NCBI GenBank assembly: GCA_016839245.1
Contig: JAEOUN010000076.1
Coordinates: 16,378 to 80,377, forward strand
Origin: Candidatus Thorarchaeota archaeon
Lineage (GTDB): Archaea; Asgardarchaeota; Thorarchaeia; Thorarchaeales; Thorarchaeaceae
DNA: 64,000 bases
Direction: 5' to 3'
Below the pieces are notes generated by a model. It was not told the DNA's origin. It was given only the letters and a program-made list of their open reading frames with translations, and ran no database searches. The stretch's first letter is position 1. Every line of letters starts with the position of its first letter. Shown in pieces: positions 1 through 9,652 of the stretch. A program made the translations under genes and the position numbers.

Positions 1-1
1 T

Positions 2-697
2 GATTTTTACTCAGAACAGGTTTCAATTGTTTTAGGTGAAGATTATGTTCTTTCTTTTCAGGAAACTTCTTCAGATATTTTTGTAGCTGTAAGAGAACAA
101 GCAAGAAGCCCTGGAGGGAAAATACGACACGGCGATACAGATTATCTCACCTACGCTTTAATTGATCTAATCGTTGACAAATATTTTGTAGTGTTGGAAC
201 GCGCTGGCGATATTATTGAAGATCTAGAAGATGAGTTAATTGAAGCTGCTTCTGAAAATATACTCACTAAAATCTATCATCTAAAGCGGACTTTACTGGC
301 ATTTCGCAGACATATTTGGCCTCTACGACAGGTTGTCTTGAAATTGCAGAGAGATACTCCCCACTTTGTAAAGAAAGAGAATGTCATTTACATCAGCGAT
401 TTGTATGATCATGTGATAAGAATCACTGATCATGTTGAAACCTACCGTGAATCTATTACTGGGATGCTTGATATCTATCTCTCTAGAGCAAGCAATCGAA
501 TGAATGAGGTCATGCAGGTTCTTACAGTTATCTCAACAGTATTTATCCCTCTCACTTTAATGGCATCAATATATGGCATGAATTGGCAATGGATTCCTGA
601 GTTGGAATTCTACTATGGCTATCCTGTTTTCATAGCTGTGATGATCATCGTGGGTTTTTCATTATTAGCATACTTTCGACGAATAAGATGGATTTAG
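2..697 (+). CDS. corA: CorA-family magnesium/cobalt channel, C-terminal part (cut by left edge)
   Basis: The reading frame is open from the first bases of the window, so only about 231 C-terminal residues are present; a GTG at 191 is an internal codon. CorA proteins are homopentameric inner-membrane channels for Mg2+ (also Co2+/Ni2+). The visible part has the end of the cytoplasmic alpha/beta domain, a long helical stretch rich in charged residues (the stalk helix), then two hydrophobic segments encoded at roughly 521-570 and 610-675. Between them lies the signature Tyr-Gly-Met-Asn (GMN encoded at 575-583), which forms the selectivity filter in this family. A short Arg-rich tail follows the second membrane segment, as usual. 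The gene converges with the DMT permease and stops 25 bp from it. The family is certain; substrate preference is not visible. Confidence 0.95.
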   Translation, partial: DFYSEQVSIVLGEDYVLSFQETSSDIFVAVREQARSPGGKIRHGDTDYLTYALIDLIVDKYFVVLERAGDIIEDLEDELIEAASENILTKIYHLKRTLLAFRRHIWPLRQVVLKLQRDTPHFVKKENVIYISDLYDHVIRITDHVETYRESITGMLDIYLSRASNRMNEVMQVLTVISTVFIPLTLMASIYGMNWQWIPELEFYYGYPVFIAVMIIVGFSLLAYFRRIRWI

Positions 698-721
698 AAC
701 TGGTGTCTTATGAGACTGCAA

Positions 722-1624
722 TTAGATTGCTAGAATGACTAGTATTACTCCTGTCACTGTAAGAACCGCTCCAAACAAGGACTTCTTGCTATATTTTTCA
801 TTAAGAAAGACAATCGAAATTGGAAGCGCAAAGAGAGGTGATATCGATCCTAAAAGAGAAGCTATTGATGCTCCAATTAGCTTCACGGTAACTGTATACA
901 AAATTGATCCCATAGTCATACCCAAGAATCCTGCAGCCATCACTATTTTTGTTGCTCGTTTTGTTGGGAGTGGCATCCCTCGTTCTATAGCTCCTAAAAA
1001 TAATGGGATGAAGATTAATCCACCAAACAACATTCTTACAAAATTTGCATCCATTGGATCCACATCTTGGACTCCTAATTGGAGTGTTACACTACCAATG
1101 GACCAACATAGTGCAGCCAGTAGTGCCAATCCCAGACCTAGAACATCAGATGTAATCCCTCCTTCTTCCATCTTTTTCGTTGCCTGCTCTCTTGAGATTA
1201 AAGTGATTCCAATGATTGCGATAATAATACCTATGAATCTACTCAGGATTGGCTCTTCACCTACAAAGAAGACTGCCAAAATATATGTTGAAATTGGATA
1301 GACATTTGCGATTGGAAACGCATAGGTAATTCCAATCCTCTCTTGACTAATGAGATAGACAAGGTCTCCAATAACAATCCCAATTGTTACTGAGAAAAAG
1401 AGAAAGATCAGTGATTGTAGCGGCATGTAGAATGGAGTTGTTCGGTATGGAATAAGCATGATTACTGACATAACTGCCATTGCTGCCCACATCTTCAATG
1501 CAGAGATAGCTAATGGTGTAGCCTCCTTACTCTGGGATTTGTATGCGTTTGTTGATATTGCCCAGAGAAAAGATGTGAATAAACCAATGAAACTACCAAT
1601 GACTAGTTCAGGACTTAGCTGCAT
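722..1624 (-). CDS. EamA/DMT-family permease
   Basis: About 300 residues made almost entirely of hydrophobic helices, arranged as two similar halves of about five segments each. This is the drug/metabolite transporter (EamA) pattern. A Glu-rich loop near the middle separates the halves, and each half ends with the typical short helix pair preceded by a 'GE/NE' turn (FVGEEP in the first half, FLNEKYS in the second). Substrate cannot be told from the sequence; members export amino acids, nucleotides or other metabolites. I start it at ATG 1624, which puts the first helix near the N-terminus; a GTG at 1654 in the same frame would add ten residues. Neither has a clear ribosome binding site. It stands alone, convergent with corA. 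Confidence 0.88.
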   Translation of the reverse strand: MQLSPELVIGSFIGLFTSFLWAISTNAYKSQSKEATPLAISALKMWAAMAVMSVIMLIPYRTTPFYMPLQSLIFLFFSVTIGIVIGDLVYLISQERIGITYAFPIANVYPISTYILAVFFVGEEPILSRFIGIIIAIIGITLISREQATKKMEEGGITSDVLGLGLALLAALCWSIGSVTLQLGVQDVDPMDANFVRMLFGGLIFIPLFLGAIERGMPLPTKRATKIVMAAGFLGMTMGSILYTVTVKLIGASIASLLGSISPLFALPISIVFLNEKYSKKSLFGAVLTVTGVILVILAI

Positions 1625-1774
1625 TTTCAAATCAAATTCTGTTCGGAAAGACACCTTATTGAAGATATTTAATGTTCATTCTCATGTCAATACAATTAAT
1701 ATTTGCGAAAATGGTCAGTTATTAGAAAATACTGCGGATTTCCCTAAAAGCATTTTATCTATGCTATTAGGAAA

Positions 1775-2242
1775 CTAGTATCTATGCTCTTCTGCATTGA
1801 TAGTCGCGTTACAATAAGGACAAGTTGCTTGAAGAGGTCCAATCCATTCAACTTCTTCATTATTTATTGCAGCTCCGCATGCAGGACAATGAGTAGGTAC
1901 TTGATACAACACCTTTCCTGTCTTTTTCATCTCAATGAAATCTGGATTAATTGTGTAATCTCCTGTGTATTCTATTGTTTCAGGACTATAAGGTGATCTT
2001 GTTGTGGCTTGTGTTCCTTTTCCACGTAAAATATGGATTCCTGTATATAATCCAAAGAATCCCATTAGAAAAGGAACTGCAATGATTGATAATATCAATA
2101 CTGCTGGTACTCCGTGTGAAATAGCTTCTGAAATTGGCATAACTCTTAGCGCAAAGATTCCCATTCCAAAAGCAACACCACACCAAATGACAAAGAAACA
2201 TGAGATGCAGATTTTTGCCTTAGTATTTGATTGGTCTTCCAA
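1775..2242 (-). CDS. Small membrane protein with C-terminal zinc ribbon
   Basis: 155 residues. Two hydrophobic segments (about residues 10-30 and 45-68) are followed by a linker and a C-terminal zinc ribbon with Cys119, Cys122, Cys141 and Cys144. The spacing (Cys-x2-Cys, 18 residues, Cys-x2-Cys) and the central Trp-Ile-Gly-Pro-Leu are nearly the same in the 135-residue protein at 7732-8139, so the two are paralogues. Such two-helix proteins with a cytoplasmic zinc ribbon are common in archaea and usually uncharacterised; the ribbon may bind a protein or nucleic acid, but nothing here says which. The gene lies alone between the DMT permease and another small zinc-ribbon gene on the same strand. 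Family membership of the ribbon is clear; function is unknown. Confidence 0.8.
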   Translation of the reverse strand: MEDQSNTKAKICISCFFVIWCGVAFGMGIFALRVMPISEAISHGVPAVLILSIIAVPFLMGFFGLYTGIHILRGKGTQATTRSPYSPETIEYTGDYTINPDFIEMKKTGKVLYQVPTHCPACGAAINNEEVEWIGPLQATCPYCNATINAEEHRY

Positions 2243-2311
2243 TATTTACTCCCTGAGGGATTTTAGTTTTGAATAAACTTAAATTCTTTTCATAACTTGT
2301 AACATCGAATT

Positions 2312-2596
2312 CTAATCTTCTATCTTATCTATTACCTCTTCTTCATTTTTAGACTCGACCTCATTATCTGGAAGATCAGGTAACTCAGAAGGCTTATACA
2401 TACCCATATAGAATTCATCGATTTTTCCCTCACTTGAAGCCATTTCTGCTAATCTAGTCTGCTTACGGACGTAATCTTGATTCAAGCACCTGTAGCAATT
2501 ATTGCAATAGACCTCTCGAACATGCCATTTGTTGTAACGGATAAGTCTACCAACATTTCCACAATATGGACATGAGTCCTCGTTCATAATATTCAC
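2312..2596 (-). CDS. Small zinc-ribbon protein, soluble
   Basis: 94 residues with no membrane segment. An N-terminal zinc ribbon is formed by Cys9-x2-Cys12 and Cys31-x2-Cys34 (with one more Cys at 37), preceded by basic and aromatic residues. The C-terminal third is very acidic (runs of Glu and Asp). It sits 70 bp upstream of the membrane zinc-ribbon gene on the same strand, so the two may be co-transcribed. I do not recognise a named family. The acidic tail and single ribbon would fit a small nucleic-acid- or protein-binding factor, but this is a guess. The intact frame and clear metal site argue that it is a real gene. Confidence 0.7.
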   Translation of the reverse strand: MNIMNEDSCPYCGNVGRLIRYNKWHVREVYCNNCYRCLNQDYVRKQTRLAEMASSEGKIDEFYMGMYKPSELPDLPDNEVESKNEEEVIDKIED

Positions 2597-2782
2597 AGAT
2601 ATAGAAATCTGTAATAAGAGTCATTGGTACGAAATCAATTGTTTGTCCGTTTTTAAGTACAAATTCCAATTAAAAACTAGTAGCTTCTGGTGTCCTCTTT
2701 ATGTGTCCCTTTCTAGTGGCTTTTGGTTATATAGTAACTACTGATTTAATTTCATAACTCTTCTAATGGTGATTTTCTAACA

Positions 2783-4291
2783 ATGAGTAGAACTTCAAGC
2801 TTTATGGGTTTTACAGAGGATGACCAAAAGGCTCTCCATCTGGGTCGAATTCTAATGATTCTTCTGCCGACAGCGAATATCATATTCACCTTAAGTACCA
2901 CCTTCTATACAATATTCATCGCAGAAGCTCTGGGTGGGCCCGGTGGATATATCGAAGGATTGGGACTCCTAGGAGTGCTTGTCGCAATCGAGATGGTTAC
3001 TCAAACACTTCTTGACTATCCAAGTGGTGCTCTTGGTGATGCCATTGGACAGAGATGGGTCATTGCAATTGGGAATTTATTATATGGCGTTGTCTTCTTT
3101 ATGGTCTCATTTGTCACTCCTTCAACGCCTTTCCTCTATCTGGTGTTGATCTTTGCTCTTCAGGGTGTAGCACAGTCTCAAATCAGTGGCGCGTGGAGCG
3201 CTTGGTTTGACAATAACTACAAGGTTGCAATGCCTACTGATAAAGACCGGAAAATTTACGGAAAATTCTGGGGTCGTATGGGAATGATTTCTCAGATTGC
3301 CTCCACACTCGCTTTAATTCCAGGTAGTATACTTGCAGTCATATTTCAGAGACCCTTTGTTTTTCAACTTCAGGCAATAGGTGCAGTATTCTTTGCTCTT
3401 CTTGTGTTGAGATACATCCGGGACTTTCCAGAAGTTGAGGCTCTTCGAGAAGAACGCCCCTCAATGGGTGAATATACATCTCTCCTGAAAGAAGGTGTTT
3501 CTTACCTTTGGAAGACTCCCTTTGTCAAATACTTGGTTTTAGGATCCATGCTTGCTGCTAGCGCAATATCGGTTTGGGGACAACTGATTCTCTTCCCACT
3601 CTATTACAGTTACTTAATCACTGATGTCGCAGTTGCTACATATCGGACCATAGCTTTCATCCCGGGAGTTGCTGCAAACGAACGTTCAGGTATCTGGTCG
3701 CAAAGATTTGAACCGAAGAAATGGATTCCTCGATTCAGACTTCTTCAGGCATGTGGATTTGTTTTCTTTGTCATACTTGCCTTTGTGATGTTCATCTTCC
3801 CACCAGTAGGTGAAGCTGCACAGATGATACAGGTCCTGTGGCCATTCACATCTCTTGTCTTAATTGAACTGCCAGTACAGCACATCATCCCAATAATCGT
3901 ACTCTTCAGTCTCTTCACTGTGAGTATGTTCTTTGGCGGTTTTGCGGAAATTCTTACACAGCGAGTTTTACTTGATGCCATACCGAGCAGAAATAGAAAC
4001 TCACTCTACTCTCTTCAGCCAACAATCCTCCTCATTATGGCAACTCCACAGATAGCAATCATTGGCTGGCTAATTCCAGCTATCGGCTTCCCGGCCACAC
4101 TCTTGATCTGTGGCACGGTTTCGTTATCTGGTGTTCTCATCATTAGATATTCACTCACTCTTGAGAAGCCAGTAGTTGAACTAGATGACGCTGACTCTAC
4201 TCCTAAAGCGCTCAAAGAAGAAATCAAAATACTACGCTCGGAAACTCTGTTGGAAGAGACCGAATCAGTTGTTAGAACCATTCCGGAGTGA
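2783..4291 (+). CDS. MFS-family permease
   Basis: 502 residues with about 12 hydrophobic segments. The loop after the second segment has the MFS-like pattern DYPSGALGDAIGQRW, matching the family's motif A (G-x-x-x-D-x-x-G-x-R), which marks it as a major facilitator. A long hydrophilic central loop (about residues 215-235) divides the two six-helix halves, and the last 45 residues form a charged cytoplasmic tail. The substrate is not indicated. A TATA-like stretch (GGTTATATAG, 2725-2734) lies about 50 bp upstream of the ATG and is a plausible promoter. The gene converges with the M29 aminopeptidase; a pyrimidine run just after the stop (near 4331) may serve as terminator. Confidence 0.88.
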   Translation: MSRTSSFMGFTEDDQKALHLGRILMILLPTANIIFTLSTTFYTIFIAEALGGPGGYIEGLGLLGVLVAIEMVTQTLLDYPSGALGDAIGQRWVIAIGNLLYGVVFFMVSFVTPSTPFLYLVLIFALQGVAQSQISGAWSAWFDNNYKVAMPTDKDRKIYGKFWGRMGMISQIASTLALIPGSILAVIFQRPFVFQLQAIGAVFFALLVLRYIRDFPEVEALREERPSMGEYTSLLKEGVSYLWKTPFVKYLVLGSMLAASAISVWGQLILFPLYYSYLITDVAVATYRTIAFIPGVAANERSGIWSQRFEPKKWIPRFRLLQACGFVFFVILAFVMFIFPPVGEAAQMIQVLWPFTSLVLIELPVQHIIPIIVLFSLFTVSMFFGGFAEILTQRVLLDAIPSRNRNSLYSLQPTILLIMATPQIAIIGWLIPAIGFPATLLICGTVSLSGVLIIRYSLTLEKPVVELDDADSTPKALKEEIKILRSETLLEETESVVRTIPE

Positions 4292-4357
4292 TACCAAGAG
4301 ATTTCAAAACATGATTCTCTCGGTGTCACTCCCCCCTTTTCATCAACTTTTCTCTAT

Positions 4358-5422
4358 TTATGTTTCATAAAAGTACTTACCCTTACTGTAGATTAGTTCA
4401 TCTCCAGCGTAGATTTCGCCATCGCGCATTGACTTAATCATATCAACATGGACTGCTGATTCATTGACACCATTGCAATCTTTGTAGGCTCTTCCAAGGG
4501 CACAGTGGATAGTATCCCCAATTTTCTCATCAAAGAGCATATTCAAAGTGTACTGCTTAATACCTCTGTTTGTGCCAATCGCCATCTCTCCAAGCTTACG
4601 AGACCCCTCATCAGTTTCAATGATCTGTTTTAGAGTTGCTTCCTCTTTCTCAGCAGAGTAGTCCACAACTTCACCCTTCTCAAAGGTCAAGCGTACACCT
4701 TCAATGACCTTGCCATATTGCAGGAATGGAATATCAAAATAGATCTTACCCTCAACACTATCTTCTACTGGTGCAGTGAAGACTTCACCGCTCGGGAGAT
4801 TATGTTTGCCATCACTTGCGATCCAAATTCTGCCCTCTGTCGAGGCATGAATATCCGTTTCTGGTCCTATGTAACGAATATCTTTGTGACTCTCAAGATG
4901 GTCCTTCATCACATGCATCATCTTACTCTCTTCTGCCCAATCAATTAGAGTTGCTCCATAGACAAAATCACGGTATTCTTCTAGACTCATATTCGCCTGC
5001 TGTGCGAGAGTCTGGCAGGGATGAACAGTTAGACACCATCGTTTACTCAAACGTATTGCTTGTATATCTTGATGTGTCTTGGAGTTTAACATACTGAGCT
5101 TCGGGTCGACATTAGCGAGTGCTCTTGTGTTAACGGGTGACCGAAGAGCTATGAAGACATCACACTTCTCTGTTAATACTTTGAGATGATCTGGCACAAT
5201 CTTTAATGTATCCTCTGTAACTCCATCATAGTATGCCTTAGATGCTTCTTCACTATCCATAAGAGTGACAACACGACCTCCAGCTTTTGCAATAACCTTG
5301 TGAAGTGCAACAACGAGTTCATGTGCTTCTGGGCTCGCACTAATAATTACCATGTCGCCTCGTCTTATCTCAGTGCTCCACTCAGTTATGATTCTTGCAT
5401 GTTCTTCCACTCGGGTGTCCAT
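4358..5422 (-). CDS. M29-family metallo-aminopeptidase
   Basis: 354 residues, the usual size for thermophilic-type leucyl aminopeptidases of family M29 (AmpS/AmpT). These are cytosolic dimers with two metal ions that remove N-terminal amino acids from peptides. The C-terminal metal-binding part is well kept: candidate ligands Glu251, Glu279, His306, His325 and Asp327, and the catalytic-type Tyr313. The His-x6-Tyr and His-Val-Asp spacings match the family. The N-terminal domain carries the 'GDMVIISASPEA' type nucleotide-fold-like start common in this family. It would release free amino acids from imported peptides, fitting the amino-acid-degrading enzymes elsewhere in the window. Transcribed alone, convergent with the MFS gene. 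Confidence 0.93.
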   Translation of the reverse strand: MDTRVEEHARIITEWSTEIRRGDMVIISASPEAHELVVALHKVIAKAGGRVVTLMDSEEASKAYYDGVTEDTLKIVPDHLKVLTEKCDVFIALRSPVNTRALANVDPKLSMLNSKTHQDIQAIRLSKRWCLTVHPCQTLAQQANMSLEEYRDFVYGATLIDWAEESKMMHVMKDHLESHKDIRYIGPETDIHASTEGRIWIASDGKHNLPSGEVFTAPVEDSVEGKIYFDIPFLQYGKVIEGVRLTFEKGEVVDYSAEKEEATLKQIIETDEGSRKLGEMAIGTNRGIKQYTLNMLFDEKIGDTIHCALGRAYKDCNGVNESAVHVDMIKSMRDGEIYAGDELIYSKGKYFYET

Positions 5423-5592
5423 TATACATTCCTCTCTCTTCTGGTTACTTCTCCCCTGTCATATAGATTTCGGCATAAGCCATGTTTCCAAAAGTCTTGT
5501 TTTAAAAAGGAACCTAGTCTGCTACAAATTTGATTTTTTTGAAACACAAACTAAACCACTTTTTTCTTCTGCAAGAAGATTCAGGAATTGCA

Positions 5593-7623
5593 TTACACTC
5601 TTTTTCGATATCTTACTATGCCTATCACTGCTGCTATTATTACCACACTGCTACCAATGATGATGACTGTTGTGATAGTCAGATTCAATATCAATCCTGT
5701 TTCATATATCCTGTATGCTTGAATGCAAATATCAGTAGTGTATGTACTGGAATCGTAGAAACTAAATGCAAAATATACAAGTCCTGATTTTCCGCTGTCC
5801 ATGAAAAACGGTGCCGTATAATAAGGCCAGTTTTCGTTGTCCATTGTATGATTAGCTAATAGATTTCCATCAAAATCAAATGTAAGTAGTAAATACTCAA
5901 GCGTTGGAGTCATATGTTGTACAAGCAGTTGTATCTTTCCATCTGGAGTTGTAGTCATTACTCTAGGTGTCAATGAGTAATACCACCCATTGGGCCATGA
6001 TTTTGAATACTCTGTAGCCCAGATGATTTCTCCTGCGGAATCAATGTGGTAGAGGATTATCCTTGAGATATCATCTTCAAGACTCGGACTTGAATAAGAA
6101 GCAGCATAATAACCTCCTTCGCCATCCGGTTCAATTATGTCGCCAAATCCTCCATAATTAAATGTGCCATTGAAATAGTATCTAAATCTAAAGCCATATT
6201 GTGATTGAAAACTAACATGATCATCAAAAGAGATAAGCTGCCCAGGTGTATCATACCAAGCGTGTAAATGAATGGAACTTGTATTAGAAATGAAATTACC
6301 ATCATTATCAAATTTCATAATACCATTTTTATGATAATATGGCTCATCTAAATTATAATCACTATAGACCACATAGATAGAACCGTTATCTTGAACTCCT
6401 ATTGCTGCTCCGACTTGAGAGTAATTTTCGCCCCATTCTGACTGCCATAATCGCTCTCCCTTTGACGACCATTTTGTAACAATGAGATTCGTACCTTCGA
6501 GTTCTCTCAAAATATATCCTGTTGTGTAGATGTATCCCTCATGGAAACACATCGATCGGACTTGTGTCTTATTATCATTATTGACTTTCCATAAAAGATG
6601 CAACTGAGAATCGTATTTTAAAATGAATTGATAGCGAAAACGATTTCCTTCTTGGATGTACAAATCATAGCTAGATCGTGAATTTCCTGTCACATACACT
6701 GATCCGTCTGGTCCGACTTCCATCCCATAACAATCATCATAGACTGCATCTGATGCATTAGGAGATGTCGGGAAGATATCACCATGAAATGAACCATATG
6801 TTTCATTGTATTCTGGTTGCAGGATTGAGTCAGAATCTTGTAGTTTGTCCATTTGTACAAAGATATCCGTATAACTTACTCGAATGGAAACAGAACCATT
6901 ATAGAAGGTCCAAGGTTCTGTTCCCAACATTGATTGGAAGCTAGAAGTAGGAGCAAGTCCAATCGCCAATTTTGCAGAGTTATCAGGATCTTCCTGAACA
7001 CCTTCCTTTTCGATCATTCCACCAAAGATATCAGCAATTTCAAGATAATTTAGGTTGACTGTCATTGTGGCATAGATTTCTGTATAAACTCCTTCTTTGG
7101 ATTCATAAAGTAAAATCCAGTTGCCAGATGAATCAATAGCCCATAGATAGACTCGAAACATGATATTATTATATTCTTGTGCTCCTGGTGCGAAATCTCC
7201 AGTTAATAATGTGCTATAATTGAGAAGCACTTGCACTACATCGGGTTTCTGTTCATATGGCCATCCAAATTCTTGGTATGCATAGATAAAGTCATTATAG
7301 TCTGGCATAGTACTCTCAGGATCCTTACCTATGAAATTCAATTCAGTCCCTGCTACATGAGTCCAATCAAGCTCAATATAATTGAAATCTGTACCTTGAT
7401 GATAAGTGGATGAAAACTCATCTGAAGTTCCACTTATTTCAACTGTGGGCTCAATGTTGAATCTTGGATCGGGTAAAAGACTATCAATGAAAAAGTTTGA
7501 TGGATGTGCTTTGTCCGAGGAGTTCATATTTTGAGAAGCTGATATGTTGATTGGAATGACAAAAGAAGCGATAAATAAAATTGATATTGCCAATAAGCAA
7601 GTAATTTTTTCAAATGTTTTCAT
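5593..7623 (-). CDS. Anchored extracellular beta-propeller-like protein
   Basis: 676 residues. A signal peptide covers about residues 1-30 and a single hydrophobic helix followed by Arg-Tyr-Arg-Lys-Arg ends the protein, so the bulk should lie outside the cell, held by the C-terminal anchor. Residues about 290-610 contain repeats of the type 'GSVYVTGNS', 'GYIYTTGYI' and 'GSIYVVYSD', each followed by a 'W-K/E-x-x' strand; this is the SBBP/PQQ-like beta-propeller pattern. The N-terminal 250 residues look beta-rich and are unassigned. Many Asn-x-Ser/Thr sites suggest N-glycosylation. Such proteins are probably adhesion or scaffold proteins, but no enzyme motif is visible. Monocistronic, about 100 bp from the next gene upstream. 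Confidence 0.8.
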   Translation of the reverse strand: MKTFEKITCLLAISILFIASFVIPINISASQNMNSSDKAHPSNFFIDSLLPDPRFNIEPTVEISGTSDEFSSTYHQGTDFNYIELDWTHVAGTELNFIGKDPESTMPDYNDFIYAYQEFGWPYEQKPDVVQVLLNYSTLLTGDFAPGAQEYNNIMFRVYLWAIDSSGNWILLYESKEGVYTEIYATMTVNLNYLEIADIFGGMIEKEGVQEDPDNSAKLAIGLAPTSSFQSMLGTEPWTFYNGSVSIRVSYTDIFVQMDKLQDSDSILQPEYNETYGSFHGDIFPTSPNASDAVYDDCYGMEVGPDGSVYVTGNSRSSYDLYIQEGNRFRYQFILKYDSQLHLLWKVNNDNKTQVRSMCFHEGYIYTTGYILRELEGTNLIVTKWSSKGERLWQSEWGENYSQVGAAIGVQDNGSIYVVYSDYNLDEPYYHKNGIMKFDNDGNFISNTSSIHLHAWYDTPGQLISFDDHVSFQSQYGFRFRYYFNGTFNYGGFGDIIEPDGEGGYYAASYSSPSLEDDISRIILYHIDSAGEIIWATEYSKSWPNGWYYSLTPRVMTTTPDGKIQLLVQHMTPTLEYLLLTFDFDGNLLANHTMDNENWPYYTAPFFMDSGKSGLVYFAFSFYDSSTYTTDICIQAYRIYETGLILNLTITTVIIIGSSVVIIAAVIGIVRYRKRV

Positions 7624-7731
7624 CTTTCCGCCCGTCCTTCATCCTTCTATGAGCGTGATTTGATAAAAACATTGAGTTTCTCGTTGATGATAAAAGTGTA
7701 TTTGGCAATTTGTATATTTAATCTGATCTAG

Positions 7732-8139
7732 TTATACTTCACGTTTTTCTGCGGAATGGGTGGCTCCACAATATGGGCATTTAATCGTCAATGGACCAAC
7801 CCATTGTATATCCTCTGGGTCAAGGTTAGCGCCACAGTCCTTGCAGAATTTCGGTGGTTCAAGTATGTACGATTTTTCGTGGGTTTCGGTAACATGTCGG
7901 GTCCCAAAAGCGCCCATGGTGCCAAACGCTGGTATGCTATCTTTCATTCCATAGATTATAATTCCTGCGCCAATAAGGAAACTTATCATAGGTACGAATA
8001 GGACAAAGAAAAGAATGGTGCCCACATCATGAGTATCAATCCAAAAGAACTGCATAAATCCACCAAAGAATCCACCGACTATCACTATCATTCCAATAAT
8101 CATTGATGCAACTCGTTTACCACTAGAGCTTTCAGTCAT
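7732..8139 (-). CDS. Small membrane protein with C-terminal zinc ribbon (paralogue of 1775-2242)
   Basis: 135 residues: two hydrophobic segments (about residues 8-30 and 38-63), a linker, then a zinc ribbon with Cys99, Cys102, Cys121 and Cys124. The Cys spacing (x2, 18, x2) and the central Trp-Val-Gly-Pro-Leu repeat the layout of the 1775-2242 protein, and both tails end a few charged residues after the last Cys. Orientation rules and the unoxidised Cys pairs suggest the ribbon is cytoplasmic. Function is not known. It precedes the anchored propeller gene on the same strand with a gap of about 100 bp, so a shared transcript is possible but not shown. Confidence 0.78.
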   Translation of the reverse strand: MTESSSGKRVASMIIGMIVIVGGFFGGFMQFFWIDTHDVGTILFFVLFVPMISFLIGAGIIIYGMKDSIPAFGTMGAFGTRHVTETHEKSYILEPPKFCKDCGANLDPEDIQWVGPLTIKCPYCGATHSAEKREV

Positions 8140-8293
8140 GGCATGTCAACCTACATATTCTCTGTTTTTTTGTTGAGCATTGTAAGTTATAGGTTTCTCT
8201 CAGATGAACACTCGATTTTTCCAATGCTTTGCATTCCAAGGTAGGGTATATTCGCGACTGCTTTAATAGTATGTCCTGTCTTATCCTAATTCA

Positions 8294-9574
8294 ATGGATT
8301 TAGCTGGATTATTGATTCTCATTATATTGGTAGTTACACTCCTCGTGATATTATCTGAGAGGATTAATGAAACAGCTGCATCTCTATTTGCCATGTCGCT
8401 TGTTGGCGGCATCTTATACATTGCCTATGATTTTACGTTTGGTGAATTTGTCCTTACGATGCCTTGGGATACAATTCTGTTTGTTACAGCGATGCTAATA
8501 GTTGTGGCAATTGCTGCATCGAGTGGAATGTTCCAATATATCGCTTTGCTTCTAATTCGCAGAACAAAAGGAGAGGCTCGACAAATTTTCATTACTTTCA
8601 TGGGTTTTGTGTTTGTCATCTCTCTTTTCCTTGATCCGTTGCCAACTATGATGGTGATGGGAGTCTTTACGGTGGAGGTCTGTAAAGCCGTGGATATAGA
8701 TTTCAGACCAATTTTGATATCAGAAGTGATTGTAGCTAACTTCGCTTCTTTCCCCTCATTAGTTGGATCGGTGCCTAATCTTGTCATTGTCGTTGGAGCC
8801 GAGATTGACGTTGCACAGATGTTCATTATTTTAATGCCATTGACCCTCATCCTCTTTGTAGTAACTGTGTTTCTTCTTCTTAGGCAATATGGTGATTCGT
8901 TGAAAGTGGAAGGGACATCAGATTGGAATCTCCTCTATCTAATCAAACCAAGTATCATGATTAAATCCAAGCATGATTTTTACCTGTCAATCATTGCTAT
9001 GACAATATTGATTCTTGGTTTCACAATCGGAGCAGTTCGTGTTGAAGCTAGTCTCATTGCTATGATGGTAGCTTCTGCCATGCTAGTTTTTTCACATGAA
9101 CGATCAAAAGACCTACTCAGGACGCTCTCTTGGGACACGATATTCTTTCTTGTAGGTCTTTTTGGTATAATCGCTGGACTTGAGAAGTCCAATGTAATAA
9201 CTGAATTTGTTAATGGAACTCTGAATTTAATTGGTCAAAATGTATTCCTTGCCATCGCGATTATGATTTGGATCCCTGGTCTTGTATTATCATTAATTGA
9301 CAATATTCCTATTGCTGCACTGCTTGCTCCTCTTGGCTTAAGGTTAGGCGCAATTAATGCTGTAGTTCCAATGACATTGATTATTGGAACTAATGTGGGA
9401 GGTTATATGATTCCATTTGGAGATGCGCCTAATATGATAGTAGTTGGACTTGCTGCAGATGAGGGAAAACCAATCAGTTTCATGGAATTTACAAAAATTG
9501 CATTTCCGTTGGGATTTTTACATCTAGTCATTAGTACGATTTATTCGTTTATTGTTGCCCTTCTTCTAGCATAG
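8294..9574 (+). CDS. ArsB/NhaD/SLC13-type ion transporter
   Basis: 426 residues, about 11-12 membrane segments arranged as an inverted repeat. Each half has a helical hairpin with a conserved polar break: 'VGSVPNLVIV' near residue 155 and 'GTNVGGYMIPFGDAPNMIV' near residue 375. These Asn/Pro-containing hairpins are the substrate and sodium sites in the ion transporter superfamily that includes ArsB, NhaD and the SLC13 dicarboxylate carriers. The sequence is close to archaeal proteins usually called ArsB or citrate/Na+ family permeases; whether it moves arsenite, sodium/protons or an organic anion cannot be read here, and no ars genes are nearby. A short stem (AGGTC/GACCT) followed by T-runs just after the stop is a plausible terminator. 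Confidence 0.87.
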   Translation: MDLAGLLILIILVVTLLVILSERINETAASLFAMSLVGGILYIAYDFTFGEFVLTMPWDTILFVTAMLIVVAIAASSGMFQYIALLLIRRTKGEARQIFITFMGFVFVISLFLDPLPTMMVMGVFTVEVCKAVDIDFRPILISEVIVANFASFPSLVGSVPNLVIVVGAEIDVAQMFIILMPLTLILFVVTVFLLLRQYGDSLKVEGTSDWNLLYLIKPSIMIKSKHDFYLSIIAMTILILGFTIGAVRVEASLIAMMVASAMLVFSHERSKDLLRTLSWDTIFFLVGLFGIIAGLEKSNVITEFVNGTLNLIGQNVFLAIAIMIWIPGLVLSLIDNIPIAALLAPLGLRLGAINAVVPMTLIIGTNVGGYMIPFGDAPNMIVVGLAADEGKPISFMEFTKIAFPLGFLHLVISTIYSFIVALLLA

Positions 9575-9652
9575 GTCTATCATTTTTTTGACCTTTTTGT
9601 GATTTTGACTTAGATAATTAAATTCATCAAGCAAAAGAGTAATTGGTCAATC

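Noticed and set aside
735..1301. 188-residue plus-strand open frame opposite the DMT permease
   Set aside because: Shadow of a clear membrane protein gene on the other strand.
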